DNA of 64,000 bases. Origin: Bacillus solitudinis (GTDB lineage: Bacteria; Bacillota; Bacilli; Bacillales; Bacillaceae_D). Of this stretch, positions 1 to 8,223 are shown one piece after another. Position 1 is the stretch's first letter. Each line of letters starts with the position of its first letter. A program made the position numbers and the translations under genes. The notes under the pieces were generated by a model that did no database searches, was not told where the DNA came from, and saw only the letters and a list, made by a program, of their open reading frames with translations. The DNA is taken from positions 2,221,486 through 2,285,485 of the forward strand of contig NZ_KZ454943.1 of assembly GCF_002797395.1 (NCBI RefSeq), read 5' to 3'.

Positions 1-1137
1 CCACCAGATGTGGGGCCGAATAATAGTTGGTGGCCATTTTATCAACAGTTTTCGGATTATATTAAACGGCTAAGTTGGCTAATGACAGACAGTGTAAATG
101 AAACTTCTGTAGCCATTTTATGTGAGGAAGATTATCTACCTTGGAAAATCGCGAAACCACTTTATGAAAATCAAATCGAGTTTAACTACTTAGAAGAATC
201 TTTATTAACTCATTGTCAGGTAGAAAATGGGGAAATAAATATACAAAAACAAAGCTATCAAACAATATTAGTCGAGGATATTTCAAGGCTGGAAGAGGAA
301 TGCCAAAACTTCTTAACAACTTTTACTCAGAGTGGAGGCAATGTAATCGTTCTTCAAGCAGAGAAAAAAGGGACAATTAATGGAGCTTTAATTGCAAAGT
401 CGGTGGAGGCTATCCCAAAAGTCTTGGACAAACTCCAACGAAGAGAGATTGAAATTGAACCAAAGTGTAGAGATATCCGCATCAGTCATGTTAAAAAGGG
501 TAATCAGTCGTTTTATCTGTTGGTTAATGAAGGAGAGAGCGGTTTTAAAGGAAACGTTATGTTTCCTCAACATGGATCCATTGAAAAGTGGGATTCTTGG
601 AATGGAACCATTGATAAAGTTCCAAGCGAAATACACGAAGGATACACTTGCATCGCAATGAATCTCGATAGAAGGGAAAGTATCATTTTCTGTGTTAATG
701 TGAATGAAAAAACGATAGTACCAAAGGAGAAAGTCTCATCATCATTGGAGATAAAAACCTTACGCGATCCTTGGACGGTGCAAATAAAAGGAAAAAAGCG
801 AAACGTCTCAAAGCTGACGTCTTGGACGAAATGGGAAGGGTATGAACACTACTCAGGTACCTTTATATATGAGCATCGCATCACACATGCCTGTTTAAAC
901 GCGACGAAGGTTCTACTTGATTTGGGGGAAGTCTATGAAATTGTGCAAGTTTGGATAAATGAACAAGAGGTAGCAGTGAAAATGTGGGCTCCTTATACAT
1001 TTGATATTACAGATGCTTTAAAGGTAGGAGAAAATACATTAAAAGTAGCTGTGACGAATACAAAAGCGAATCAAATGGATCAGGTCAGTTTACCTTCTGG
1101 ACTGATTGGGCCAGTGACATTAACGATCTCAAGTTGA
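1..1137 (+). CDS. Glycoside hydrolase, C-terminal part (5' end outside window)
   Basis: The reading frame is open from base 1, so only the last 378 or so residues are present. The visible part begins with a GPNNSWWP stretch and a segment of alternating strands and helices typical of the accessory domains of large alpha-L-rhamnosidase-type or GH2-like enzymes. From about residue 265 it enters a jelly-roll sugar-binding domain, with TSWTKWEGYEHYSG, then LDLGEVYEIVQVWINEQEV, and a terminal PSGLIGPV motif. No catalytic residues can be assigned from this fragment. It is followed 27 bases later by a terminator, so it is the last gene of its unit. An alpha-L-rhamnosidase-like enzyme is my best guess; beta-galactosidase or beta-mannosidase are alternatives. 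Confidence 0.6.
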   Translation, partial: PPDVGPNNSWWPFYQQFSDYIKRLSWLMTDSVNETSVAILCEEDYLPWKIAKPLYENQIEFNYLEESLLTHCQVENGEINIQKQSYQTILVEDISRLEEECQNFLTTFTQSGGNVIVLQAEKKGTINGALIAKSVEAIPKVLDKLQRREIEIEPKCRDIRISHVKKGNQSFYLLVNEGESGFKGNVMFPQHGSIEKWDSWNGTIDKVPSEIHEGYTCIAMNLDRRESIIFCVNVNEKTIVPKEKVSSSLEIKTLRDPWTVQIKGKKRNVSKLTSWTKWEGYEHYSGTFIYEHRITHACLNATKVLLDLGEVYEIVQVWINEQEVAVKMWAPYTFDITDALKVGENTLKVAVTNTKANQMDQVSLPSGLIGPVTLTISS

Positions 1138-1164
1138 AAAGGGTGTAAAATAAAGGAGATAATC

Positions 1165-1201
1165 AAAAAGGCATCTTGTCGAAAGGGACAGGATGCTTTT
1201 T
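1165..1201 (+). terminator. Rho-independent terminator after the glycoside hydrolase
   Basis: GCATCtTGTC pairs with GACAgGATGC around a short GAAAGG loop. A-rich and T-rich flanks (AAAAG and TTTTT) make it usable on either strand. Confidence 0.75.
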
Positions 1202-1242
1202 GACAACTGATGAATAATTAAGCTTTTAGATTCCCTTTTCAC

Positions 1243-2120
1243 TCAAGCTTCTGTTTGAGTTTCAGGCCTTCTTGCGAATAAGGCACAGCAAAAGCCGAGA
1301 ATCGGAAAAATAAGGGTTAATCCATTTTCACCTAAGATAGAGAATAAATGAAAAGTAATGGCTGTGTTAACAAGTGCAGGAATTCCTGCACAAATTAAAA
1401 GCGTCCAAAAAGTTAGAGTTTTCTAGCTTGACGAAGCGTCCAACTTTTTTCAGCAATCACAGTTGAATTATCAGCTTCAGTTCTTTGCGCATTGTTTTTT
1501 TCTTTTCCATCGGGAAGTAATCCGATATCTTCTGGTTTATTGCGAACACCGATAAGCACAAGTGGAACAAAAACAAAGAGCAATACACATCCCCAAATTT
1601 GCCAGGACGTTTGCCAGCTCCATTTACTAATCATCCACGTATTAGCGATAGGGAAAAATGCAGCACTAGCAAAACTTCCAAGTGCCATAAAACTCATGGC
1701 ACGACCACGTTTCTGGATGAACCATTGAGGCACCAAAGTATTGGGTACAAGTGTCATACTACCTTGCCCAAATAAACGAATAAAGAAAAACCCAATCGCC
1801 ATCACCCATATATTTGAAACAAAACTATTAAAGAAACAAGAAAGGCCTAGAATAATGCCGACAAACGCCATCATCTTTTTTTGACCTATCTTATCAACGA
1901 GTCTCCCAACAAACATCATCAGGATACCTGCAAAAAAAGTAGCAACCGAGTAAATGCCTGAGATTTTTGAACGAGACCAGCCGAAATGTTCTATGTATTG
2001 ATCGATGTAGACAGAGTTTGAGTAGGTTTGACCCGGTCCTGATAAGAAAATACTTAACCCAGCAATAAAAACGATAATCCATCCATAGTAAAAGGATGAA
2101 TTGGTTAGCTTTTGAATCAT
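1243..2120 (-). pseudogene. MFS transporter, frameshifted and internally deleted
   Basis: The first 235 codons encode six membrane segments of a major facilitator, starting MIQKLTNSSFYYGWIIV, with the loop motif GRLVDKIGQKK after the second segment. It resembles oxalate/formate-antiporter-like MFS proteins. The frame ends at QARKL. One base away it continues as TLTFWTLLICAGIPALVN and runs to a stop at 1243, so a single A appears to be missing from an A-run. The continuation jumps from a seventh-helix motif (SILGENGLT) directly to a last helix ending RRPETQTEA. The total is therefore about 290 residues where the family has about 400, which implies a second lesion, an internal deletion. Two independent lesions make decay more likely than a read error. 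Confidence 0.75.
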
Positions 2121-2447
2121 AATATACCTCTTTTTTTCTTAGGTCATCTAATAGAGAACGACATAACTATCTAAGAGAGAAAGCCCTCTATGATTTCTCA
2201 TAGGGGCCTCCTACTCTTACACTAAATCGCATAAAACAATCGAAAAAGTTTGAATTAAAATTAACAGATAGCTAGGTAAATGTCAAAGAAGTTAAATGAG
2301 AGGTTATGTTAATTTAAATCAATTAAGCTTTAATTAAACCAATTTATACTCATTTAGAAAATAACACTATTAAATATAACGAAATTGTATTTATAAGAAA
2401 AGGTAAATAAACTGTATTATAATAGAGTATAAGCGAGTAAAACTTTA
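2121..2447. other. Gene-free stretch
   Basis: AT-rich spacer between the divergent MFS pseudogene and the SulP leader. It holds a hairpin at 2184-2206 (CCCTCTATGA against TCATAGGGG) and a TATAAT at 2418-2423, a possible -10 for the SulP transcript; I see no convincing -35. No coding signal seen. Confidence 0.5.
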
Positions 2448-2543
2448 ATGATATACGCTTACATGGCAGTTTTGATTTATGTGAAATCATGATAAGATAT
2501 CTTTTGTTAAAAACGGATCTGACTTTTGTGAGAGTCAAAAGTC
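2448..2543 (+). promoter_or_regulatory. Candidate structured leader of SulP gene (copy 1)
   Basis: This 96-nt stretch shares ordered blocks with 5679-5771, upstream of the paralogous SulP pseudogene. The blocks are ATGANNTACGCTTNCAT, then a variable small hairpin (GATTT/AAATC here), then ATGNTA, AACGG and a terminal hairpin. The terminal hairpin is an 8-bp perfect stem, GACTTTTG against CAAAAGTC, with the loop TGAGAGT. It is not a terminator, because no T-run follows. It ends 46 nt before the start codon. I do not recognise a known riboswitch class. A DNA operator is the main alternative for the palindromic part. Confidence 0.5.
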
Positions 2544-2589
2544 GAAATAGATTATATGTAAATATTAATTAGAAATTGAGGTGTGGATT

Positions 2590-4050
2590 GTGAATATTGA
2601 AAAAATAAAACAGGAGTGGTTTGGAAACGTAAGAGGAGATGTGCTTGCAGGCCTTGTTGTTGCCTTAGCACTTATTCCCGAAGCGATTGCCTTTTCAATT
2701 ATTGCTGGTGTTGACCCAATGGTTGGCTTGTATGCTTCATTCAGTATCGCTGTTGTTATAGCCTTTGTCGGAGGAAGACCAGGAATGATATCTGCTGCTA
2801 CAGGGGCCATGGCGTTACTGATGATTACGCTTATTGCTGATCACGGATTGCAGTATTTGTTGGCTGCGACAGTGCTTACAGGTATTTTACAAATTCTTTT
2901 TGGTGTATTTAAGTTGTCAGTTGTAATGAAATTTGTCCCACGTTCTGTTATGGTTGGTTTCGTTAATGCGTTAGCAATTCTTATCTTTACTTCGCAGCTG
3001 CAACATTTTGTGGGTGAAACTTGGATTATGTATGCACTCGTCGCCTTAACATTGGCTATTATTTATTTATTCCCCAAAATAACGACGGCTGTTCCATCAA
3101 CATTAGTTGCAATTATTGTTGTGACGGCAATTGCCGTTTTTGCGAATTTTGGAGTTAGAACTGTTGGTGATTTAGGAAACCTCACTCAGCAATTGCCTGT
3201 CTTCTTAATTCCACAAATCCCATTTAATTTAGAAACACTTATGATTATTTTTCCCTATTCACTTGCGTTAGCAATTGTTGGATTGTTAGAGTCTCTACTC
3301 ACAGCCAATATCGTTGATGACATGACGGATACGGAAAGTGATAAGAATAAGGAATGTCGTGGTCAAGGTATTGCTAATGTAATTACTGGTTTCTTTGGGG
3401 GAATGGCTGGTTGCGCTATGATAGGTCAATCAGTAATTAATGTTAAATCAGGTGGGTCTGGACGGCTCTCTGCTTTCGTTGCTGGGACATTTTTAATGTT
3501 CTTGATTATTGTTCTAGGTGGCATTGTTGTACAAATTCCAATGGCCGCCTTAGCTGGGGTTATGATTATGGTCTCAATTGGTACGTTTGATTGGGGATCT
3601 CTTAAAAGTATTCATAGAATTCCTAGAACCGATGCGGCAGTTATGCTCGTAACGGTAGCTACTGTTGTATTTACCCATGACTTATCAAAAGGTGTTTTAG
3701 CGGGTGTTGTGTTAAGTGCTATCTTTTTCGCAGCCAAAATTTCCAAAATACATGTTGAATCGAAGCTTACTCAAGGTGGGCGTAAAAGAGTTTATAAGCT
3801 TCAAGGTCAAATATTCTTTGCGTCAGTTTCGGATCTACCAAATAAATTTGACTTTAAAGAAAGTATTAGTGAGGTTGAAATCGATTTAACCGAAGCACAT
3901 CTTTGGGATGACTCAGCTATCGGTGCATTAGATAAGATTGAAATGAAGTTTGAACAAAATCAGATCCATGTAACCTACGCTGGATTAAATAAAGAAAGTA
4001 AGCAGTTAAAATCCAAAATTGGAGGAATCTCCAAGGCTTCGGGGCATTAA
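2590..4050 (+). CDS. SulP-family anion permease with short STAS domain
   Basis: A 486-residue membrane protein of the SulP (SLC26-like) family, which moves sulfate, bicarbonate or related anions. The N-terminus has the family hallmark [20 protein letters not shown], followed by about ten hydrophobic segments and a C-terminal STAS domain (about residues 395-470, with [15 protein letters not shown]). I chose the GTG at 2590 rather than 2581. GAGGTG lies six bases before it, and it aligns with the start of the paralog at 5799 (NIxKxKQEW). Two UspA genes follow in the same direction, a coupling that repeats at the second copy, so they probably act together. The substrate cannot be read from the sequence; bicarbonate is plausible. 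Confidence 0.9.
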   Translation: MNIEKIKQEWFGNVRGDVLAGLVVALALIPEAIAFSIIAGVDPMVGLYASFSIAVVIAFVGGRPGMISAATGAMALLMITLIADHGLQYLLAATVLTGILQILFGVFKLSVVMKFVPRSVMVGFVNALAILIFTSQLQHFVGETWIMYALVALTLAIIYLFPKITTAVPSTLVAIIVVTAIAVFANFGVRTVGDLGNLTQQLPVFLIPQIPFNLETLMIIFPYSLALAIVGLLESLLTANIVDDMTDTESDKNKECRGQGIANVITGFFGGMAGCAMIGQSVINVKSGGSGRLSAFVAGTFLMFLIIVLGGIVVQIPMAALAGVMIMVSIGTFDWGSLKSIHRIPRTDAAVMLVTVATVVFTHDLSKGVLAGVVLSAIFFAAKISKIHVESKLTQGGRKRVYKLQGQIFFASVSDLPNKFDFKESISEVEIDLTEAHLWDDSAIGALDKIEMKFEQNQIHVTYAGLNKESKQLKSKIGGISKASGH

Positions 4051-4066
4051 TTCTCTAACTTAGTGC

Positions 4067-4095
4067 AGAGATCATATGAAAATATGGTCTCTTTT
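4067..4095 (+). terminator. Terminator after SulP gene
   Basis: AGAGATCATAT and ATATGGTCTCT pair around GAAA, followed by TTTT. It separates the permease from the UspA pair. Confidence 0.65.
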
Positions 4096-4260
4096 CTGTT
4101 TTTTAATTGATTGGTTTCTATTTTGTCTGAAATTTTGTATATTCCCCATGTGAAAATTTTAAACAAAGGGTATATACTGTAGGGAAGGAACCGTTCTACT
4201 TCCTCTAGAATATATATAACAAGGCTTTTTTACACTATTTTGAAAAAGGGGTGTGGCCAG

Positions 4261-4677
4261 ATGTTTAAGAGAATATTGTTAGCAGCGGATGGTTCAAATC
4301 ACAGTTTAAGGGCAACCGAGAAAGCGAAAGCGCTTTTAAGTGGAAATGACGGTACAATAGATGTTGTCTATGTTGTTAGTGGAACAACCTCTAAGTCCGA
4401 TGTTCTCCATGGCCAAAGCAAAAGTGAAATCGAGTATAGACGAAGAGCAAAGCTTAGAAACGTGGAAGAATGTTTGTTAGAAAACAACATTGATTATAAA
4501 ATTCATATTTTACACGGAGAGCCAGGTCCAACACTTGTTGAGTTTGCTAACAAGGATAAGTATGATTGTGTTGTGCTTGGAAGCAGAGGGTTAAACAATC
4601 TCCAAAGCATGGTATTAGGAAGTGTTAGTCACAAAGTAGCAAAACGTGTTAACAGTCCTGTATTAATTGTTAAATAA
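4261..4677 (+). CDS. Universal stress protein UspA family (1 of 4)
   Basis: A 138-residue single Usp domain, a Rossmann-like fold that often binds ATP. It starts MFKRILLAADGS (the first strand and the Asp of the nucleotide site) and ends with GSRGLNNLQSMVLGSVSHKV, the G-x2-G-x9-GS phosphate-binding pattern, and a PVLIVK terminal strand. The ATG at 4261 is chosen over an in-frame upstream TTG because AAAGGGGTG precedes it and all four Usp paralogs in this window then have exactly 138 residues. It lies between the SulP permease and a second Usp gene, and probably modulates or reports on transporter or energy state. Confidence 0.92.
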   Translation: MFKRILLAADGSNHSLRATEKAKALLSGNDGTIDVVYVVSGTTSKSDVLHGQSKSEIEYRRRAKLRNVEECLLENNIDYKIHILHGEPGPTLVEFANKDKYDCVVLGSRGLNNLQSMVLGSVSHKVAKRVNSPVLIVK

Positions 4678-4710
4678 AAAATAGAGAGTATGGTATTGGA
4701 GGAGAGAAAC

Positions 4711-5127
4711 ATGTTTAAACATATTTTAGTGCCAGTTGATGGCTCTGAGCATTCAATGCGTTCAACTGAGAAGGCAATTGCACTGTCTAAGTTATATGAT
4801 GGAAAAGTGGATTTAATCTATGTTATTGATGGGTCAACATCAAAGCATGAAGTATTAACGGGTGAAAGTAAAATTGCGATTGAACTGAAAAGAAAAGAAC
4901 GACTCAAACCAATTGAGGCTAAACTCGTTGAAGCCGGGATAGAGTTTGAAACGCATATCTTAAATGGTGAGCCAGGACCGACCATTGTCAAATTTGCAAA
5001 TGAGGGAAACTATGATTGTGTGATTATGGGTAGTCGGGGTTTAAACAAGTTGCAGACGATGGTATTGGGAAGTGTCAGCCATAAAGTTGCAAAACGAGTA
5101 GAATGTCCTGTAATGATTATAAAGTAG
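4711..5127 (+). CDS. Universal stress protein UspA family (2 of 4)
   Basis: A 138-residue Usp domain beginning MFKHILVPVDGSEHSMRS and ending CPVMIIK, with the ATP-binding pattern GSRGLNKLQTMVLGSVSHK. The ATG at 4711 has GGAGGAGAG just upstream. It lies 33 bases after the previous Usp gene and is probably co-transcribed. The pair is close in sequence, most likely a tandem duplication. An imperfect hairpin with a short T-run at about 5131-5172 may end the transcript. Confidence 0.92.
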   Translation: MFKHILVPVDGSEHSMRSTEKAIALSKLYDGKVDLIYVIDGSTSKHEVLTGESKIAIELKRKERLKPIEAKLVEAGIEFETHILNGEPGPTIVKFANEGNYDCVIMGSRGLNKLQTMVLGSVSHKVAKRVECPVMIIK

Positions 5128-5265
5128 TATGTGAGAGGGGCAATAGGCTAGTGAGTGAGCCTCCTCTTGCTTTTAATCATCAAATCTATCGGATACTAAA
5201 AATCCTCAACTATCCTTCTTTTTTTTTCATAAGTTTGCCTATGAAAATCTTAAAGAAAGGAAACT

Positions 5266-5466
5266 ATGATGAATGAAAAAAGTGAACCCTCCCATGACAC
5301 TAATGAATTAACATTAGAAGAATTAACGACAAAACTAGTAAATACAAATTCTGATAACGAAAGAAGAAAAATAATAACCGAAATGGCACTTATTAAAGAA
5401 AGAGCTAAATTGCGAGAAACAAAGGAGTGTAATGAAGGCTGTGGGAATGTTACTGAGAACGAATAA
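5266..5466 (+). CDS. Small acidic hypothetical protein
   Basis: 66 residues, charged and mostly helical (LTLEELTTKLVNTNSDNERR, then IITEMALIKERAKL), with two cysteines near the end (ECNEGC). It has a good ribosome site (AAAGAAAGG) before ATGATG and is followed 10 bases later by a strong terminator, so it is probably a real single-gene unit. I do not recognise a family. The C-terminal CNEGCG could bind a metal, but that is speculation. Confidence 0.6.
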   Translation: MMNEKSEPSHDTNELTLEELTTKLVNTNSDNERRKIITEMALIKERAKLRETKECNEGCGNVTENE

Positions 5467-5476
5467 TGAAACATAA

Positions 5477-5512
5477 ATGCCGAGTTGGATAATGCCCAAC
5501 TAGGCATTTTTG
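5477..5512 (+). terminator. Terminator after the 66-residue protein
   Basis: ATGCCGAGTTGG pairs with CCCAACTAGGCAT and is followed by TTTTTG. Confidence 0.8.
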
Positions 5513-5678
5513 CGTTTTGTTTAAATTAAAGCAATCGTACACTTATAAGTCGTGAGTTAAATAGTTATAAAAGATTATAAAAGAATATACTAGTTTTAAT
5601 TAAAATATAAGTTATTTAGGATTTTTGTAAAAAATTAGATATACATAGTATTTTTAATGAAATTGAAGATAAATAAGT

Positions 5679-5771
5679 ATGACGTACGCTTTCATTGGGT
5701 TTTCTCTTTTTTTTTAGAGATGCTATAACTCAGAAGCTTACAACGGGTGACTTTCGTGAGAGTCGAAGGTC
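5679..5771 (+). promoter_or_regulatory. Candidate structured leader of SulP gene (copy 2)
   Basis: Counterpart of 2448-2543. The same ordered blocks are present, with a different small central hairpin (TCTCT/AGAGA). The terminal stem is GACTTTCG against CGAAGGTC with an identical TGAGAGT loop. Relative to copy 1, one pair has changed from T-A to C-G and one from T-A to T-G, so pairing survives the sequence change. It ends 27 nt before the ATG of the SulP pseudogene. Confidence 0.5.
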
Positions 5772-5798
5772 AAATATAAATTAATAAGAGGTGGGAAA

Positions 5799-6870
5799 AT
5801 GAATATTTCTAAGTTGAAACAAGAATGGCTTGGCAATATTAGAGGGGATGTATTGGCCGGAATTGTTGTAGCCTTAACGTTAATTCCTGAGGCTATTGCG
5901 TTCTCAATAATTGCTGGTGTCGATCCGATGGTTGGATTATACGCTTCGTTTAGTATAGCTGTGGTGATTGCGAGTACGTACTGTTGGTGATTTGGGGTCA
6001 CTTACCTAAAGCTTGCCTTTATTCTTAATTCCACAAATACCAGTAAATCTTGAAACGCTTATGATTATTTTTCCTTATTCATTAGCACTCGCGATTGTCG
6101 GTTTACTAGAGTCATTGCTAACAGCCAATATTGTTGATGATATGATGAATACAGAGAGTAATAAAAATAAAGAAAGCCGTGGTCAAGGTTATGCGAATGT
6201 CGTCACTGGATTTTTCGGTGGGATGGCAGGTTGCGCAATGATTGGTCAATCTGTTATCAATGTTAAATCCGGGGGGACAGGACGTCTTTCATCTTTAGTT
6301 GCAGGTGTATTCTTAATGTTCCTCATTATCGTCTTAGGTGGTATCGTTATTCAAATTCCAATGGCTGCCTTAGCTGGGGTAATGATAATGGTGTCCATAG
6401 GAACATTTGATTGGAACTCATTAAAATCACTTCATAAGGTACCAAGAACGGATGCGGCGGTAATGGTTGTCACCGTGGGGACAGTCGTTTTTACACATGA
6501 TCTATCAAAGGGTGTATTAGCGGGAGTGGTTTTAAGTGCGATTTTCTTTGCAGCCAAAATTTCTAAAGTGCATATTGAAGAAAACCTAATTAGTGGAAAA
6601 TCGAAGAAAATTTATAAAGTTAAAGGACAAATTTTCTTTGCATCAGTGACTGATCTTATAATGCAATTTGATTATAAGGAAAATTTGCGAGAAGTAGAAA
6701 TTGATTTATCAGATGCACATTTATGGGATGATTCAGCAATTGGAGCGTTTGATAAAATAGAAACGAAATTTGAACAAAATAATATTCAGGTGACCTATGT
6801 TGGGTTAGATAAAGAAAGTCAACAATTAAAGAAGAGAATTGGTGGATTATCAAAAGCATCAGGCCATTAA
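5799..6870 (+). pseudogene. SulP-family permease paralog, inactivated
   Basis: A close paralog of the gene at 2590. The start ([18 protein letters not shown]) and the C-terminal half, including the STAS domain, match it throughout. After SIAVVIA at about 5970 the sequence jumps to [11 protein letters not shown], which in the intact gene lies about 390 bases further on, so about 389 bp are lost and the frame shifts. A few codons later the glutamine expected in TQxLP is TAA, giving a stop. The remaining downstream frame (from 6013) is open for 285 codons but lacks the N-terminal core helices. The leader and RBS (AAGAGGTGGG) are still intact, so the lesion may be recent. Confidence 0.88.
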
Positions 6871-6899
6871 ATGGAGTGTTGATAATTGTGTAATTCTCA

Positions 6900-6933
6900 G
6901 TTAGTCGTTTTTATTAAACGACTAACTTTTTTA
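6900..6933 (+). terminator. Terminator after SulP pseudogene
   Basis: GTTAGTCGTTT and AAACGACTAAC form a perfect stem, followed by six T. Confidence 0.85.
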
Positions 6934-6985
6934 GGTATAAGAAAATAGTAAGTAACGTCGGGAACAGAATAAAGGGGTGAGTAGG

Positions 6986-7402
6986 ATGTTTAACGGGGTG
7001 TTAGTAGCTGCAGATGGATCTTCACATTCCCTTAGAGCAGCAGAAAAAGCGATAGAAATCGTATCTAAGAAAACTAGGAGTGTGGATATTGTGTATGTAA
7101 TCAGTGGGACTGCTTCTAAAGAAGATGTTCTTCATAATCGAAGCAAATATGAAATCAAAGAAAGCCGTCGTATAAAGTTAAAGGTTATTGAGGAAAAATT
7201 CTTTGCGAATAAAATAAATTATTCCGTTCATGTTTTACGCGGGGATCCTGGCCCTGAAATTGTGGAGTTTGCCAACAAAGGTTCCTACGATTGTTTAATA
7301 GTAGGAAGTAGAGGATTAAACCAACTACAAACTATGGTCTTAGGAAGTGTCTCTCATAAAGTAGCCAAGCATGTGGAATGTCCTGTGTTGATTGTTAAAT
7401 AG
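6986..7402 (+). CDS. Universal stress protein UspA family (3 of 4)
   Basis: A 138-residue Usp domain (MFNGVLVAADGSSHSLRA to CPVLIVK) with the GSRGLNQLQTMVLGSVSHK nucleotide-binding pattern. The ATG at 6986 follows AAAGGGGTG with ideal spacing. It sits after the broken SulP copy, exactly as its paralogs follow the intact one, so the block looks like a segmental duplication that lost one Usp gene or never had it. The gene itself is intact. Confidence 0.92.
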   Translation: MFNGVLVAADGSSHSLRAAEKAIEIVSKKTRSVDIVYVISGTASKEDVLHNRSKYEIKESRRIKLKVIEEKFFANKINYSVHVLRGDPGPEIVEFANKGSYDCLIVGSRGLNQLQTMVLGSVSHKVAKHVECPVLIVK

Positions 7403-7473
7403 GAAATGATAATCTATCCAGTAAATCAGGGGAGTTCAAGGCTTTTTTTGAAGCATTTGGGGGATTAAAAAAG

Positions 7474-7504
7474 GAGAAGATAATAGCAAAGTTATTATCT
7501 TCTC
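7474..7504. terminator. Bidirectional terminator
   Basis: GAGAAGATAATA and TATTATCTTCTC are a perfect 12-bp inverted repeat between the convergent Usp gene and the small HTH gene. An A-run precedes it at 7467-7472, giving a U-run on the minus strand. Confidence 0.7.
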
Positions 7505-7516
7505 ATATCAAAGACA

Positions 7517-7699
7517 TTATAATCTCTCACCATTTTTAAGTTTTTCAATATGCTCATCAAGATCACTTTTTCGTACACGCCAGTGTCGTCCAATTTTAAA
7601 TCCGGGGAGTCTGCCTTCTTGCACAAGTTTATATGTAGTCATCTCACTTATTTGTAAATACTTAGCAACTTGGGAAACGGTCATAATTTCATGTTCCAC
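7517..7699 (-). CDS. Excisionase-type helix-turn-helix protein
   Basis: 60 residues comprising one winged-helix excisionase/MerR-like domain: MTVSQVAKYLQISEMTTYKL, then GRLPGFKIGRHWRVRKSDLDE. This DNA-binding family (often annotated helix-turn-helix domain-containing protein) includes phage excisionases, but many Bacillaceae carry it as a stand-alone chromosomal gene. No integrase or phage gene is nearby, so a role in excision is not supported. RBS GGAGGGTG precedes the ATG. Confidence 0.85.
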   Translation of the reverse strand: MEHEIMTVSQVAKYLQISEMTTYKLVQEGRLPGFKIGRHWRVRKSDLDEHIEKLKNGERL

Positions 7700-7918
7700 G
7701 GTTACACCCTCCTAACTATGGAGTTAAACATTAAATGTCATTATACCATAAGTACAATTATTATAACCGAACATTACCTTATTAAAAATGGATATTTGTT
7801 AACAAACTTTTGCTCACTTCAATCATTAAGAAAAAGCGTAGCGTTACAGTTAGTTAATTGATGCTTCTTTTTGGATAAAAAGTTCAGAAAGGATTTATCC
7901 TAATAGAGGAGGGTGCAT

Positions 7919-8089
7919 ATGGTAAATCAAAATTTCGATAAATTTATCGATGTTCAGGAAAAACATAAATCACATTACATCGGTAAAGAAAAAACAAACA
8001 AAGAAGGCTTAAACGATATGGATGGAAATCTAAATTCTAAAACATCAGTCGGGGCGGAAGGACGGGACTTCCCTCTAAAAGGAAAATAG
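7919..8089 (+). CDS. Small hydrophilic hypothetical protein (56 aa)
   Basis: ATG at 7919 is preceded by GAGGAGGG. The 56 residues begin MVNQNFDKFIDVQEKHKS and end GAEGRDFPLKGK. It is polar and Gly/Lys/Asn-rich, with no membrane segment, and looks disordered, reminiscent of small stress or spore-associated proteins. A strong terminator follows 22 bases later, so the unit is self-contained. I cannot name a family. Confidence 0.55.
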   Translation: MVNQNFDKFIDVQEKHKSHYIGKEKTNKEGLNDMDGNLNSKTSVGAEGRDFPLKGK

Positions 8090-8111
8090 ACTGCTTGGAA
8101 TGTAGTTATTT

Positions 8112-8151
8112 AAAAGAGGAGCTTCTTGCCAATGGCAATGGCTCCTCTTTT
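8112..8151 (+). terminator. Terminator after the 56-aa protein
   Basis: AAAAGAGGAGC pairs perfectly with GCTCCTCTTTT. Confidence 0.85.
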
Positions 8152-8223
8152 GACGTCTAGCTGACATGAAAAAATGATATAGTGAATGTATAGTTTATTT
8201 GAAAGTTTATGTAGGGGATGATG

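Noticed and set aside
4140-4260. SigB promoter before the first UspA gene
   Set aside because: GGGTAT is present at about 4168, but there is no acceptable GTTTAA-like -35 at the right distance.
7517-7699. Excisionase of an integrated element
   Set aside because: No integrase, attachment repeats or phage genes in the surroundings; the domain is common as a stand-alone chromosomal protein.
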